From NCBI RefSeq assembly GCF_030272615.1, contig NC_081409.1, positions 652,954,468-653,018,467 on the forward strand: a DNA stretch of 64,000 nt. The letters are read 5' to 3'. The notes under the pieces were generated by a model. The model was not told the origin of the DNA and searched no databases. It saw only the letters and a list, made by a program, of their open reading frames with translations. Origin of the DNA: Cryptomeria japonica. Its lineage: Eukaryota; Streptophyta; Pinopsida; Cupressales; Cupressaceae. Every line of letters begins with the position of its first letter. Position 1 is the stretch's first letter. This document shows positions 53,990 through 64,000 of the stretch, piece after piece. A program made the translations under genes and the position numbers.

Positions 53990-56215
53990 TCAGAGGTTAA
54001 TCAATATAATGATTTTCCAACTATTTGGTAGAAAATTTGTCTTTCTTTCCTCGACCCATAATGCATAAAGATTAAACAAATAAAGGGAGACAAATCTGTT
54101 TACCAACACATTCATGGTGAAAAGTATCTCAGACTCTAGGTTAGTATCATCATGCGTTATACCTTCAGTAGCCATATTCGGTGGATTAGTTGTATGTACA
54201 AATGATGTTGAATATAATGGAGGGGTGTTCTGAGCTAGTGGAGGGATGTTATCTATTACTTTTATAGCAGGTACACCACCTACTTTACCTTTTCCCTTAT
54301 CCTTCTGATATACCTTGAATTCCTTTTCCACTTTTGGTATGTTTCTTTCTTGTTGCTTTTTCTTCTCAACGGAAAATATATCCCATTTATCTGCAGTCTC
54401 ATCTACAATTTCCTTAACCCTTCTAGCCATCAGGTTTACTTGTCGATGCCTAATGACAAATATTGACCGGTTTGCTTCAGATATAAGCTCATCTATCTCT
54501 TCCTTGGAGTTTACATGATGTACAACCAAGAGTGTTTCAACTTTCAACTTTTTATCCAGTTCCATCACAAATAGTCTTTTAGATTCTAATCTTATGTATA
54601 AATCATTGGGTAAATCATCAATTACTTCTATCTAAACTTTCTTGTAGATATCCAAATGTAAAATAATTCTTTCTTCAATAGTTTGTTTGTCAGAATCATT
54701 AAAAGAATTATACCATTTATTTACATTTACCAGATTACCTTCCTATGTAATCTCATTCAGTAGATCATCGAGTGTAGGGGTAACCGGTGTCTGTTTCTTC
54801 TTTGGTGTAAGCTTCTTCTATGGTTCCCTAACTACATGTTGCTTTTTCCTTAGTGTCCTTGTTTTCTTAGGAGGAGGAGAAGGTATCGGTGGGGTTTTCC
54901 TTTTCCTTTCCACTCTCTTAAACTCAGCAGCCTTGCCACTGTCAGTATCAGAAGATGTTACAAGCAGTGAAACATGTGCTTCTAGTTGCAGTCCTTTAAA
55001 CTCACTAGCTGATATACCACTGATATTCATGACATTTTCTTTAATTTCACTGGCCTTCTTAGAGGTATCTTTGATAAACTTGTCTCTTTTCTTCCTTTCT
55101 TTATGCATAGATATATTACTTGCAATAGTTTTTGCATTACCAAATATTCCTTCAGATGGCTCCCTAGGTGCATCAAGTAGGGCTTTAGCATATGTTTCCA
55201 GAATAGGTAGGTCTACCTCATAACCCATCTCAGTAACCCAAATAGTTCTAGGGCTTGCTTCTTCCATCCAAGTCTTATCTTTCTTAATGACAAAATATAT
55301 TTGCTTGTCATATTTATCAACTATGCTCTGCGGTAACCTCTCTCTTGCTCTCATCTTAGTTTGAAATGATTTGAAGTAATCTGTAATGTTTTTATCATAG
55401 TCAGTGCCCATACCGGTGAAAGCTTCTTGTATCTGTTTTCCTACCGTGACGTCATAACCAAAATCCTTATGACCTATGTCAAGTATCTCTTTGGAAAAGT
55501 ATAGCATTAAGCATACTAGTAGGTTCCCAAAACGGAAAGTACCTTTCTTATCTCCCTTAATCTTCTTCAAATTGTCAATTAGTTCATCTTTAAGCCATTC
55601 ACAAACATCTATCTTAGCATTATTGTTTACCATCTCATATGCACTATGAATACAAAGGCTAGAAACTGAATTCAGTCTACTGGCATGTGTTGCTTTATAT
55701 CCAAGTATCATACTAACATATCTCACATTTATATCCTTGACATCATTGACTCTAAGTGACCTGATATCAAATGTGGCTCCGGTTAAGCTTGTCACACTCT
55801 TGTTAGGTATTTTCTTGGTTTTATCAGGCCTACTACTGGTTGAAGGTAAACTAGTAACTTCCTTAATTGCTTCCTTGGTTATCTTGCAAACTGACTCTAA
55901 CCACATGAACTCTCCATGGACTCTTCTCAATACAAGTCTTACAACTTCCTTTGGAAATTCGGGAATGTTCAGTATTTCTAAAAAACCTAAGTCTTCCACA
56001 ATCTTATGTTCAGGTTTAATCACGCCTTTTTCATCGGTAATAACCTCATTAAAAATTTTCTTCAAATCCTCAGTCCCTAGGTTTTCTATGTTGCAATGTA
56101 TGTAGATTCTAGGGTCTTCTGCAAATGCTACACCCTTCGGAATTTTTTAAAAAGCTCCGACAGAATCATCCTGCTTTGCAATCTTGGGGACAATCTTAAA
56201 CACAGGTCTAAAACT
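53990..56215 (-). pseudogene. H: D-family ORF2 copy, N-terminal and middle parts
   Basis: Minus-strand homologue of element D ORF2, in a single frame throughout. It begins FRPVFKIVPKIAKQDD (from about 56209), has a TAA at 56149-56147 where D has Leu, and runs open from 56146 to 54818. Shared phrases include VLRRVHGEFMWLESVCKITK, RVNDVKDINVRYVSMILGYK, an FRFGNLLVCLMLYFSKE phrase and WVTEMGYEV. A basic Pro-rich linker (KRKTPPIPSPPPKKTRTLRK) follows. After stops at 54818 and further down, the helical part resumes at 54568 (EIDELISEANRSIF, VNLMARRVKEI) and ends near 53990. The acidic tract and coiled coil are missing. No LTR, PBS or gag is attached. Its upstream end is fused in frame to the PMD frame. 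Confidence 0.75.
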
Positions 56216-58058
56216 CTGCACTCGGCACTCCCTAGGCATCGCATCCTCATAATGGCATTGGTAATACCCCGCCTCCTTGGCTCTCAAAGCCAGCTCTCTC
56301 AAGGTGTCTCTCATCGGGCCACCTGCTGCCGCACTCTGTAAACTCGCCACGAGCTCCTCCGCTCGGCCCTACTGCTCTATCTCCATATCTCGCTCTGTAG
56401 TCAGCTGAATAATCTAATGCTGATGCACCAACAACGGTGTCTGCAAATGTTGCACTGACAATTGCAGCGATCTAATCTGCGCATCCTCCACATGTGTCAA
56501 AATCTGCATCTGCAAAGGTATTTGTGAAGGGGTACCCCCTGTCCCTCTACCTGTCATCAGTGCTAGTGGAGGTAGTAGATTAGATCTCCTCCTTTGGGTT
56601 CATCATTTCAAATCATCATGCCCTCCCATCGCAGCTAACACCTCGCCAACCTACTCCTCCCATCTAGCTCTTATAGCCAAACCCCCTCTCCACCTATCCA
56701 TCGCCAGCCGCCACCCTACCCTCTCACCCTGTATCTCTCTAGTACCACCATCTCCACCTCTCTCTTCTCTCCTCCCCTGATCAAGTCTCCCTTGATCCAA
56801 TCTCCTCCTCTCCCCTCGCCGACCTCAGCCACCTCCTCTATCACCACCTTCTCCATCATCAGCCCCTCCATCACCACCTCCATCCTCTATCTCCTCACCA
56901 ACCTCTCCTCGCTGATCATCCTCATTGTCATCAAAAGCGGGAATCATCTCCGCTGGATCTGATATCCGGGCCACTTCACGCGCTGCAAAGAGTGCTGCAA
57001 ACTCGTCTGTCATCCCTGCATCCACTATCTCAGTGACATAATCCCAAATCTAGTCAGATGCATGAAATAACTCCTCTACTGCCACCATGCTATCAATCGT
57101 AGGTCCCCAATTTGGAATGTCCTATCTCCGTCGAGCATAAAAGCATGCTCCTTGTGGAATCCCCTACTGATGACCATACTGTCGCAACACCTGGCTATGC
57201 AGAAACCTCTCAATAACAAAGGGCATCCGCCCTATCAAATATCTGGTCATGTAAACATAGGGCATCTCCATCCCATCCTCTGCCCATACCTTGCAACCTA
57301 TATATGGTCGCTAGACGACCGTATCAATATCATCCAACACTCTCCTCCAATGCTCTAGTTTTCCCAGCTTACGCTGGACAACTATCCCTCTGTATCCATA
57401 TGCATATGCACACCCAATAGGCCTATCTATGTCCGTCAATGGCCTAGCTGTGGCAATATGCTCCCGCGCCCATACCTGTAGCAGTGTCACTCCAGCTGAT
57501 AAACTATCATAACCCAAGTATACTACCTGATGTAAATCCCTATATAAGTGGGCTAGCATAGCCTACCCCCATGCAAATTGGTGACCCTGCGTCACCATAT
57601 CCTCCAGAACCAATCCCCACCCCACTGCTAGTCCCTTCGACCTACAGTCAGGACATAAGAACTCACCTATGAAACCTGCCAGCACTGATGGTAGAGGCGC
57701 ATAATCCAAATCCAAGAACTCCTGCCATGGGATCTCATACCCGCAAATAGTATCATCCTGAAAGATCCGATGAAGTGCCTCAGTCCCACCCTCCTTAATC
57801 TGCTCATATGGTAGCAATGCCCCTACAATAGGAATCTGTAGAATCCGATAACAATCCTCAGGCATCACTGTAATCTCACCTGTCACCAAATGGAAGGTGT
57901 TCGTGTCACTGTGCCACCTCTCTGCCAATGCTGTCAATAAACCTTGGTTCACAAGGAACCAAGACATATCTAGCAATGAGGTCAAACCACACCTCTCAAT
58001 AATGTTGCTATCTGCCTGTGTCAATCATGGTATCAATGACCATGGTCTTGTAAATCGC
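56216..58058 (-). pseudogene. Plant mobile domain (PMD, aminotransferase-like) protein, stop-interrupted
   Basis: One minus-strand frame from about 58024 down to 56216 with nonsense codons only. The PMD core reads RCGLTSLLDMSWFLVNQGLL, LAERWHSDTNTFHLVTGEIT, PEDCYRILQIPIVGALLPY and LPSVLAGFIGEFLCPDCRSK. After a TAG at 57563-57561 it continues MLAHLYRDLHQVVYLGYDSL and YAYGYRGIVVQRKLGKLEHW. Further stops lie near 57308, 57125, 57050, 56823 and below. An acidic Gly/Asp-rich stretch (near 56930-56825) and an Arg/Glu-rich stretch precede a helical tail (MRDTLRELALRAKEAGYY). The real start may be one of two ATGs at 58032-58045, since TGA precedes 58024 in this frame. PMD proteins include the nuclear MAIN/MAIL factors, and the domain is also carried by transposable elements. 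This copy appears to be the latter. Confidence 0.8.
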
Positions 58059-58208
58059 TCACGTGTTTGCACCACTCCAAGATGCTCTTGTCAAAAAGTA
58101 AAGCAAGTCCAATATCAGTTTCCTCATCAAAACATAGATATCAAAATCAAATTCATATTCAAACTTGAAACTTTGAAAATCTAAATCAAGTTCCACATCA
58201 TATCAATC

Positions 58209-58348
58209 CATATCAACTTGTAACACAACTCAAGTTTCACAATCATGTCAACTTGTAACACAACTCAAGTTTCACATCCATATCAACTTGTAAAACAACT
58301 CAAGTTCCACAATCAATGCAACTTGTAAAACAACTCAAGCTCCACATT
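58209..58348. repeat. 35-bp tandem repeat, four units
   Basis: Units follow CATATCAACTTGTAACACAA, then CTCAAGTTTCACAAT, with a few substitutions per unit. They lie in the presumed 5' leader of the antisense PMD gene. A partial, diverged fifth unit follows. Confidence 0.85.
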
Positions 58349-58569
58349 CATATCAAAAAACACATCATATCAAATTTGCATCAAATCTATATCAGCTTGA
58401 AAAATCGCAAATCAAATCAAGTTATATCAGAACTCATATTGGACAACTCATCAGAATAATGACAGCAGCCACGCAGACTGACAGATTACACCTACTCAGC
58501 AGAACCAGGACTAGCCTATCAATTTTCTTCATTCCCAAATCACACTATACCAAAAATTTCCCTATGCAC

Positions 58570-58990
58570 TAAACAATTTTGTCTACATGCTAAACTACTT
58601 ACCACGCACTACCCTGTTATCTCCAAGCACTACCCAATCTACCCTATGCGCTAGCCGAAACCTATGCGCTACCCTTGTCTTCCAAAGCACCACCTAACCT
58701 ACCCCAAGTGCTAAAACTACCCTATGCGCTATTCTATCCTTCTCTTGCATTGCGTGTCTATCCCTATGCGCTAGGTCATACCTACGCGCTATCTAGCCCT
58801 ACCCATGCGACCCCCTAGCAGCCCTATGCGCTACAAGTTTTACCCTCTGCGCTACCCTGTGACCTCAGTGCTCTAAATTAATCCTCCGCACTATCCTAAC
58901 CTAGTGATGCACTACCCTAAATCTTTCGGATGCTACCTAAATTCACTAAACCCTACACGCTACAAAATTTATCGTATGCGCTACACTTTG
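58570..58990. repeat. Degenerate CTATGCGCTACC minisatellite
   Basis: More than ten imperfect units with core TATGCGCTA(C/G) or close variants (ACGCGCTA, CTGCGCTA, TGCACTA), separated by CC-rich spacers, unlike the AT-rich flanks. In the antisense orientation it reads TAGCGCATAGG. No coding frame. Confidence 0.8.
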
Positions 58991-59240
58991 ATCTCAACAT
59001 GCTAAAACTTAAAATCCGCATGACAAAATCAAAAACATGATCAAAAATGACAAAATAAAAAATCCAAAAAGGGTGAAAAAGGTTGACTTACTGGTGCTCC
59101 ATATGCGACAGGCCTCTGATACTTCCACATGCGCTCGAATCAATGAGAAGAATACGGAATCAACATGTTGACTTCTCTCCAAGTGTCACTTTCTCCAAAG
59201 TCAACAAGCACAAATGAGACAAAAGGAAATCACTTTTTCC

Positions 59241-59249
59241 CTTTTATAG
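59241..59249 (-). promoter_or_regulatory. TATA box for the antisense PMD gene
   Basis: CCTATAAAAGGG on the minus strand. Transcription would start near 59215 and give a leader of about 1.15 kb through both tandem-repeat tracts before the PMD frame at about 58030. It lies about 340 bp inside the 3' LTR boundary. Activity is inferred. Confidence 0.5.
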
Positions 59250-59588
59250 GGTAAATGAAAATTAGGGTTGCATGGAGAAACACGTAAATTGCTCGTGGTC
59301 TCATATCAAACCCTCGCAAACATCATTATCGAGAGATGAATCAACTTCTCACATTCAACGTAGACAAAAATTTACAATGTAATCAAAACACATCAAATTT
59401 TCAAAATTTTGATTCATCTCCCGAGGGGGCATTATCAACATCATTTAATCAAATCTGGGGCATCAGTTATCAAATCTAGGGCACAACAGGAACAACTCGA
59501 CATAAAAACTGACCATAACTAAATCAGACGACACATCATTTTCTTTGAATCAACATGTGCACACACGTCACTTCAAAGAGGGGCAAAA

Positions 59589-61048
59589 TGTAGACATATA
59601 AAAATGACCATATTCCTAAATGAATATTTTATGTTCATTCCTCTATTTTAGTTAAATCTAATTTAACTAAATCACCCACATTCCTCTATTTAATTAAATA
59701 AATTATTCAATTTATTTAGTTAAATTCACTATACCCCTTTATATCATTTAATTGAATAAATCATTTTATTCAATTAAACCCCTTTCTCGCTACTTTCAAT
59801 TAAATTTACATTTAATTAATAGTTCACCCCAAATTGAATAAATCTAATTTATTCAATTTCTCAAATTTCAAACAAATTGAAATAAAGTAATTAATTCTAT
59901 TTTCCCTCACCCACTTGCATTTTCCTACATCTCCCACTTGCATCCTAAACCCTATTCCTAATTTCTTCTAGAATTCATTTAATCCTAATCAATTAACCCA
60001 AACCCTTCAATCATCCCTTTCCCTAAATTTGAGGATACTTCTCAAAATTGGAAAGTCTTCAAAAGGCATTAAAGCCTTTATCCATTCAACAAGCTAACTT
60101 GTTGAATGCCCCCAAATTTGGAAGGACTCTTACAAATTTGTCCCCAAAGTCTTCAAACCATTAATGGTTAACTAACCCTTATTGGCATGGTTAGAGACTT
60201 TTTAACTAACTTAACCTCCATCTAACCCAAGGGTCTCATCAAGCATTTATTTCTTTGACCATGGTTATTCCTTTAACCTTTGCACAAGAGTTTACCCCTT
60301 CAATAAAAGCTTTATCCAATGGATAACCCTAACCTAACCTTAACCCTTACCTCCTAGGGTAACCATGAGGTCTTCTCAAGCATTTAATGCTTCCTATGTC
60401 TCCTCTCAACCAACCTTATGTTGACAATTGTCACCATTTCATTGGTGAAAATTGAAAACATGGATTGACAACTTTCAAACTTGACCCTTGATTAACTCTT
60501 TCAATCCCAACCATCCATTGCCCTATTTTTTACTATAAATAGAGCTCTAATTCCTCCATTTCAAGGGATCCATGCAAGCTTTTAGTATCTCATTTATGCT
60601 CAATTTTATTAGCACATCTAGCTTCTCTTTGTTATAGGAATAAATCTAATAAGCCTTTTAGACTATTTCCTTTGTCATTAGCTTAACTCATAAACTAGTA
60701 TATCATGTTAGGATAGTATTGCTACTAATCTTGTCATCTTATAATCTAGTTTATTGCATTTGTAGAATCATGCATAGATAGGATGCATTTTCATAACTAA
60801 ATAAATCATAAGCATCCCTCGTTGTTGCATTTGTCATCCCTAAGCCACTTTGCTCAGTGATCTGAGAGCAAAGGCATTGACTTGAGGGACCTTGTGAGAT
60901 AGAGAACCATGGAACCATCCTTGGGAAGTTGAGTCATTCTTCATGACTCCATAACTTGTACCAAGAAGTCTCGTAGGTGTATGGACAAGCCTCTTTGAGC
61001 TTTAATTTTCACATTTTAAGTTTCATTGCCCCGCTTTCCCCGCATACA
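59589..61048 (+). repeat. LTR of element F
   Basis: It starts TGTAGACATATAAAAATGACC after a purine-rich tract and ends CCCCGCATACA. It contains ACTATAAATAGAGCTC (about 60531-60546), a good TATA box for the element's own plus-strand transcript. Its left third is rich in TTAATTAAATAAAT words. The right boundary is estimated from the CATACA terminus. No partner LTR lies in the window. Confidence 0.65.
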
Positions 61049-62654
61049 GATGCTATAAGAATGAATGAAAGTAAAATTGACAGAGAAATGAAGGAGAGAG
61101 ATCTAGTAAATGTATGTACTTGTATTACTCATGACGAAGCAAAGAGGCTAATTGAAGAGGAAAACAAAAAGGAATTCAAAAGTAAGAAAAGAATCAATAG
61201 ATTAATGATTGGGAATGTAGAGGAGGTGAGGAAAGAGACAGAGGATGTATGGAGAAAGATTATTCAAAATGACCCTCTGTACAAAGATGCATTTAGACCA
61301 TCTTAGCCAAAAGATAAGCAAGGTGTCTTCGGAAGTTAGAAGGTTGAGACTTAGTCTGAAGATCAACCAGAAGGCCAAGGTAATACCACAATTGATGTTG
61401 AGACTGATGACAATCCTCCAGTGATAGATAGCTTTGCAGCCCCTGTGATTCAAAAGACTAATATTGGGGACAAGGGAGAGAAGAAGGATGTTGTGCTGGG
61501 AGAGGTAGAGGTAGCTAAGGTTGATAAAAGGTAAAGGCATATCTGATCTGGAAATTGCCACTCCTCAGGTTATAGGGATCCTGCCTCAGATTTCGATCAA
61601 TCTTGATGGCTCAGTTGATCTTGGGAAAATTTCTCTTGCCGAGAAGCTTATGCTTGTTGTTGCAATGTAAGCCCAAGCCAGTCAAGATCTGGTGAAATCA
61701 TAGAATGAAGACAAAAAGCTAATTTTGATGTCTATAGATGTTTTGTAGAAGGTGGCTTCCAATGTATAGTTAGATTCAAATAATAGCCCCTCCAGTAAAT
61801 TATTACAGTTGATTAACACTTTAAATACCAATTTTGATTCTTTGGAGAAGATAGCTACTAAGAAATTTTTGGATAGGTTTAAGGAAGTTAGAAAACAAAC
61901 ATTCCTGAAAATGATTGAAGATGATAGGGTAAGACTGAATAAGAGATTGCAAACTATTTTTGACACATTGTCAGAAGCTGGTAAATTGTATAAATCTTGC
62001 TTTATTTTGCCTCAAGTTCACTATTGATATTGATAAATAGATAGGTGTCTACAAGGGAAAGCTTGCTAGTATTTCTCAATCTTTTGACCCTAATGTAACA
62101 TTAACCAGAAGTATTGAAGGACAAATTATAGCCTTAAATGATAAGATCTCAAGCCTTCAAGCGGATAAGGAGAAAGTTTTGAGGAAAGTGGGTGAACTTC
62201 AGAACATAATTCCATCCAGTTAGATACTATGCTAAGAAATAAGGCAGACTATATGAAGGAAATGGCCCAACCTGTATCATCATATTTGAGAGAATTAAAA
62301 ATTCATTCTACTGTATTTAATGCATTTTTGAATAACCTGAAGAGTGGGTGGGATACTCACCTGGGATTTTTGAAGATTGTTTATGCTGACCTCTTCAAGT
62401 ATTTATAAAATGTTTTTCATCTATATATCAATTTTGGGGAGCACCCCATCTTTGGCATTGTTGTTAAAGGGGGAGAGATAAGGTGAAAAATGTATAGACT
62501 AATTGTTTATAGAGTGTATAGTTCGGTGATGAAGAGTTTTGGATTATTGATCCCCCTTAGAATTCTTTCGTTCTTGATCTGGTGTACAGGTTTCATAGGT
62601 TTCTACACTTAGTCATTTTTCACAGGTGTTGCCATCAATGCCAAAGGGGGAGAT
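61049..62654 (+). pseudogene. Element E: D-family ORF2 C-terminal half
   Basis: Starts abruptly at the end of the F LTR. The first stretch (to 61306) is a Lys/Glu-rich helical segment (MNESKIDREMKERDLVN, THDEAKRLIEEENKKEFKSK). After a stop comes an acidic region (61370-61530; QGNTTIDVETDDNPP), then coiled-coil pieces at 61800-62030 (LINTLNTNFDSLEKIATKKF) and 62040-62220 (SIEGQIIALNDKISSLQADK), with several stops and frame changes. The order matches the tail of D ORF2, and a polypurine tract (AAAGGGGGAGAT, 62643-62654) and LTR follow as in D. There is no RT or integrase between ORF2 and the polypurine tract, which supports the pol-less layout. Confidence 0.6.
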
Positions 62655-63586
62655 TGTTGGCAACTGACACTCATATGGTGATCTTCGATGCTTGATTTAT
62701 GGTTTAGGGTTGTCATTGATGGAAACTCTTCTTGGAGACTCAATCTGATGGTCGTGATTCATCATAACTGGAAGCTGGAGTTAACCGGTAGGCAGTTAAC
62801 CAGTATAACAAGGTATTTTGGTAATGTTTTGATCCGAAATGATTTTCGATGATTGCAGTATTTTTGGTGATTTTTTTTGTGATCTCGGTGAATGGTAAGA
62901 TCCTTAGGAAGCATGTGAATACACTTTTGGTTTGGTGTTATGTTTATGTTTGAGAGATTGAAGCCGACTTGAAGAAGATTGCTTTTATGTTAAGACTGGA
63001 TATATAAGATCGAATTGGCGATTGATTTTTGGTGTATTAGTGGTGTGGTGATCAGTTTTGGTGCGATTGAGTGTAGTTTCACATGTGCATTTGATTCATA
63101 GACAATCTGGTAGCTGACTGAGACACTAACAAAGTATTTAGTAGAGCGAAGATAGTCAGAGATTTGGTGCTTAATTGGAACTCATTCTTGCCTAGTCAGA
63201 TGCTACTTGAGAGTTCATTTCATTTTATTTTCTCATTGTAATCAAATTGTAAGTCAGTGAGACTTCCCTGAAGGTTGTAGCCTTCCGGGAAACTATATTT
63301 GAGCAGTGAGCCTGAATGCAAGTGCATTCCTCATCTATGTAATATTTATGTACTCCTGGCCATAGTATATGAATGCTGTGGGTTCCAGCCCCACCGTGGT
63401 TTTTCCCTTTCCGGGTTTCCACATAAAAATTTTGGTGTTGTGGATTTGTGTATTCTTTGTTTCATGTTTATGTTCTTTTCTTCTATGAATTGCTAACTAG
63501 TGGATAAAGAATAAGTTTGTGGATTTGATTTCCGACAGATCACTTATTCACCCCCCCCCCCATCTTAATGATATCTGATTCTAACA
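62655..63586 (+). repeat. Element E 3' LTR
   Basis: TGTTGGCAACTGACACTC to ATTCTAACA, about 932 bp. It carries CCCCACCGTGGTTTTTCCC (63389-63407) and a TTTGAGCAGTGAGCCT variant of the second shared box (63298-63313). It ends in a poly-C run (63551-63561) like the C/G runs near the ends of the A, C and D LTRs. Confidence 0.8.
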
Positions 63587-64000
63587 ACTTATTCTATTCT
63601 TAGGGAAGCCTATAGTATGTTTATCTTCCATGTTCATCCTAGTAATATTGATGACATGCTTGTCAATAGTAAAAGGAGTGATGGCATAGGTTTTCAAAAA
63701 ATTACGTCAAAGGTAATTATGGATCAAGTTGGTTAAATCCCAAGATGTTGGGTCAGGCACCTTAATGGTTGTTGAAATTTTAACCTTTCTTCTAATTAGT
63801 AATCTAAAATTCTTAAGCATTTGTGGTCTATTATTGTGGAGTAAAAAAAAAATACTTTAAATGGTTTCTCTTGTTGAATAAATTACCTTGCTATTTAATT
63901 TTCTCCAATTTGAACTTTTTTCCTATTTGTAGGGTTCTTGAGATTGTGAAGCATATCCACAACATAGATCATCTTTGATTTTTTTTTATTTCATAAAGGT
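63587..64000. other. No feature seen at the right edge
   Basis: AT-rich sequence after the E LTR. Its first bases (ACTTA) would be the right target duplication of E, but the left partner is missing. No gene recognised. Confidence 0.4.

Larger units (their letters stand above)
56216..61048 (+). mobile_element. F: 3' part of an LTR element carrying an antisense PMD gene
   Basis: A plus-strand LTR (59589-61048) is preceded by a polypurine-like AAAGAGGGGCAAAA (about 59575-59588), so the element reads on the plus strand and the LTR is its 3' LTR. Upstream, in antisense, lies a PMD reading frame with its own TATA box and a repeat-rich leader. Nothing of gag or pol remains; the left limit is the junction with H near 56215. 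Antisense genes between pol and the 3' LTR are known in Ty3/gypsy Tat-type elements. Assignment to that lineage is inference. Confidence 0.55.

Noticed and set aside
54687-56341. Plus-strand ORFs of 178, 122 and 81 codons
   Set aside because: Shadows of the minus-strand ORF2 copy H and of the PMD junction.
1-64000. tRNA, rRNA genes, CRISPR arrays or bacterial operons
   Set aside because: None could be seen. The repeat arrays are eukaryotic mini- and microsatellites without regular spacers.

Overview
The window is nuclear DNA from a plant, most likely a gymnosperm and probably conifer-like. This is inferred from three things seen in the sequence: very long AT-rich stretches, dense and deeply nested LTR retrotransposons with plant-type priming sites, and one intronless pathogenesis-related PR-1 gene. 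No prokaryotic or organelle gene set is present. Almost everything that can be recognised is retroelement-derived. PR-1 (20893-21384, + strand) is the only intact gene that looks like a host gene.

Layout. 1-5.3 kb: AT-rich sequence, a diverged tandem duplication of about 397 bp (1960-2740), and a G+C-richer block that looks mitochondrial (3690-4740). 5.3-8.6 kb: a duplicated 237-bp segment next to two large TATA/TACA microsatellites. One copy is split by a LINE that carries only ORF1 and has a perfect 13-bp target duplication. 8.6-12.1 kb: an LTR-like fragment, then a 5'-truncated Ty1/copia pol with its 3' LTR. 12-20.4 kb: old sequence with faint copia fragments. 20.4-21.4 kb: PR-1 with a compact cluster of ACGT cores upstream. 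21.4-26.5 kb: nothing assignable.

26.5-43.1 kb is a three-level nest. A Ty3/gypsy element (29523-36869, target duplication CAATG) sits inside a pol-less LTR element called D here (27901-42099, - strand, target duplication CATAT). D sits inside the 3' LTR of an older Ty1/copia element called A (- strand, pol remnant 42330-43134). 43.1-49.1 kb holds two more members of D's family, B (+) and C (-), each with 5' LTR, priming site and gag, meeting in opposite orientation at about 45520.

49.1-53.4 kb holds an unrecognised long plus-strand coding region (G). 53.99-56.2 kb is a further copy of the D-type ORF2 (H, - strand). It is joined in frame at about 56215 to a plant mobile domain (PMD) reading frame (- strand, to 58.0 kb). 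The PMD frame lies antisense upstream of a plus-strand LTR (59589-61048). 61.0-63.6 kb is the 3' half of another D-family member (E, +) with its 3' LTR.

The main biological theme is a family (B, C, D, E, H) of non-autonomous LTR elements. Their Gag has a coiled coil and up to four CCHC knuckles. It is followed by a large ORF2 of unknown function in the place where pol would be. Their LTRs share sequence boxes and a PBS type with each other, and share the LTR boxes with copia A. This suggests, but does not prove, that a Ty1/copia partner mobilises them. Boundaries were read by eye and no percent identities were computed.
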